From Campylobacter mucosalis (lineage in GTDB: Bacteria > Campylobacterota > Campylobacteria > Campylobacterales > Campylobacteraceae), in NCBI RefSeq assembly GCF_013372205.1, contig NZ_CP053831.1, forward strand, positions 1,054,001 through 1,118,000: DNA of 64,000 bases. The letters are read 5' to 3'. Position 1 is the first letter of the stretch, and each line of letters begins with the position of its first letter. Below are positions 62,849 to 64,000 of the stretch, one piece after another. A program made the position numbers and the translations under genes. The notes beneath the pieces are model-generated. The model had not been told where the DNA came from. It worked only from the letters and a program-made list of their open reading frames with translations, and ran no database searches.

Positions 62849-64000
62849 TTATTTTAATTGCTCTTTAATAATGTCGCCAAGAGTCATCTTGTCATCACTA
62901 TTTATCTCGTTTAGAACTTCACGCTCTTTTGCACGAGCCAACTGGCGAATGCTTAGACGTATGCGATTTTTCTTTTCATCTATAAAGGCTATACTTGCCT
63001 CTATATCATCGCCTATGTTTAAAGTAGCCACATCTACATTGCCAAGGTCTTCTTTTCTAATAAGCGCGTCAACATTTTCGCCAAGCTCAACAAACACGCC
63101 AAAATCTTTGATATCGCGAATTTTACCCTTTATAGCTTCGCCGATATTGTGTTTTTTAGCAAATTCGCCAACTGGGCTTTGTTTTAGCTCTTTTATGCTA
63201 AGTGAAATTTTCTGCTCTTTGTCGTCGATTTTAGAAATTTTAACTTCTATCTCATCGCCAACTTTAAAGATATCTTTGCACTTTTGACTTCTATCCCAAG
63301 ACGCATCTTCGTTGTGCAATAAACCCTCAACACAACCTATACGAACAAATGCACCAAAAGCCGTAGTTGTAGTTACCACGCCTTTTACTACGTCACCCTC
63401 TTTAAATTTAGATTTAAACTCATCAAATGGTTTTGGTAGTAAATTTTTAAGGCTCACTCTTAATCTACGATCTTTAGCGTCTATTTCAATAACTTCAACG
63501 TCAATCTCTTCGCCCTCAGTTATGTGATCTTTTGGATTTTTGATATTTTTATCCCACGAAATTTCAGAGATGTGCAAAAAGCCCTCAATATCATTGCCAA
63601 GATCGACAAATGCACCATAAGGCTCGATATTACTAACTATAACTTTTATAGTATCACCAACTTCTAAGCCATCTTTTATCTCATCCCAAGGATCTGGAGT
63701 TGCAGCTTTTATAGATAGTGAAAGGTGGCGTTTTTCGTTGTCATAACTCATAACTTTTACTAAAACTTTATCGCCCTCTTTGTAAATAGAACTTGGATTT
63801 ACTGGACCTTTGTAGCTTATCTCGCTGTAGTGAACCAAGCCATCAACACCGCCAACGTCTACAAACATACCATAGGTTGTGATTTTTTTGATAGTGCCTT
63901 CCATTACATCAGCGTTATCAACTATGCCTAAAAGTGCCTCTTTGCGTTTTTTTCTGTCTTCATCAAGTAGTTTTTTGCGTGAAACTACGATACTTTGCTC
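62849..64000 (-). CDS. rpsA: 30S ribosomal protein S1, C-terminal two thirds (partial)
   Basis: The reading frame stays open to the right edge of the window, so the 5' end is missing; 384 residues are visible. Four S1 RNA-binding repeats are clear, each opening like EGTIKKITTYGMFVDVGGVDG, DTIKVIVSNIEPYGAFVDLG, DVVKGVVTTTTAFGAFVRIG and EAIKGKIRDIKDFGVFVELG. The protein presents mRNA to the 30S subunit. The ATG at 63904 lies inside the gene and is not its start; the residues before it (for example SRKKLLDEDRKKRKEALLG) continue the same protein. Confidence 0.95.
   Translation of the reverse strand, partial: EQSIVVSRKKLLDEDRKKRKEALLGIVDNADVMEGTIKKITTYGMFVDVGGVDGLVHYSEISYKGPVNPSSIYKEGDKVLVKVMSYDNEKRHLSLSIKAATPDPWDEIKDGLEVGDTIKVIVSNIEPYGAFVDLGNDIEGFLHISEISWDKNIKNPKDHITEGEEIDVEVIEIDAKDRRLRVSLKNLLPKPFDEFKSKFKEGDVVKGVVTTTTAFGAFVRIGCVEGLLHNEDASWDRSQKCKDIFKVGDEIEVKISKIDDKEQKISLSIKELKQSPVGEFAKKHNIGEAIKGKIRDIKDFGVFVELGENVDALIRKEDLGNVDVATLNIGDDIEASIAFIDEKKNRIRLSIRQLARAKEREVLNEINSDDKMTLGDIIKEQLK

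Noticed and set aside
63312-63904. ATG at 63904 as the start of rpsA
   Set aside because: The frame stays open to the window edge and the upstream residues continue S1 sequence, so the gene is partial rather than short.

Overview
The window is a stretch of AT-rich chromosome from a Campylobacter (Campylobacterota), not obviously C. jejuni itself. The evidence is gene order and protein resemblance: uvrB / two small proteins / pseudopilin / priA, then mfd, folC, lptE, leuS, secF, secD, yajC, lnt, metK, sstT and pepF, a CjaA-type cysteine-binding lipoprotein, and serA next to rpsA. These orders and families are recalled from Campylobacter genomes; no search was run. No tRNA, rRNA, CRISPR array or insertion sequence was seen. 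No gene-free stretch exceeds 300 bases.

Layout. 1-25,300: housekeeping genes for DNA repair and replication restart (uvrB, priA, magIII, mfd), cysteine synthesis (cysE, cysK), peptide uptake (cstA), folate, a diguanylate cyclase, LptE, LeuS, the Sec accessory complex, lipoprotein acylation, AdoMet synthesis, Ser/Thr uptake (sstT) and peptidolysis (pepF), ending with an SspB-like protein. 25,379-26,218: cjaA. 26,284-46,632: a surface-glycan locus. 46,775-48,694: groEL and groES behind a strong sigma70 promoter and a CIRCE operator. 48,820-64,000: envelope and housekeeping genes (AsmA-like protein, Hcp-like protein, TerC, Nudix, MgtE, M23 peptidase, PgbA-like protein, YihY, ComEC, DnaB, IspG, SerA, RpsA).

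The glycan locus has four transcription blocks. (a) A plus-strand initiating sugar-phosphate transferase. (b) A minus-strand operon neuC-neuA-CgtA-like transferase-neuB-GT2-GT4, giving CMP-sialic acid and transferases to build with it. (c) A divergent plus-strand GT42 (Cst-type) sialyltransferase, followed by a minus-strand PglK-like flippase and three plus-strand transferases. (d) A long minus-strand operon manB-manC-gmd-fcl-GT4-alpha-1,2-fucosyltransferase-GT2, which makes GDP-fucose and uses it. The cell is therefore equipped for sialylated, GalNAc-bearing and alpha-1,2-fucosylated glycans, that is, ganglioside-like and H-antigen-like structures together.

Eight uninterrupted G8/G9 (or C8/C9) tracts lie in this window, seven of them in or beside the glycan genes. 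All five intragenic tracts are in the ON frame here. Three further tracts sit just upstream of an ORF: before sstT, before cst, and before a 5-codon micro-ORF upstream of manB. One intragenic tract lies where the CgtA-like gene overlaps neuB in another frame, so that each tract length predicts a different relation between the two products. Another cuts only the isomerase domain of the bifunctional ManC.
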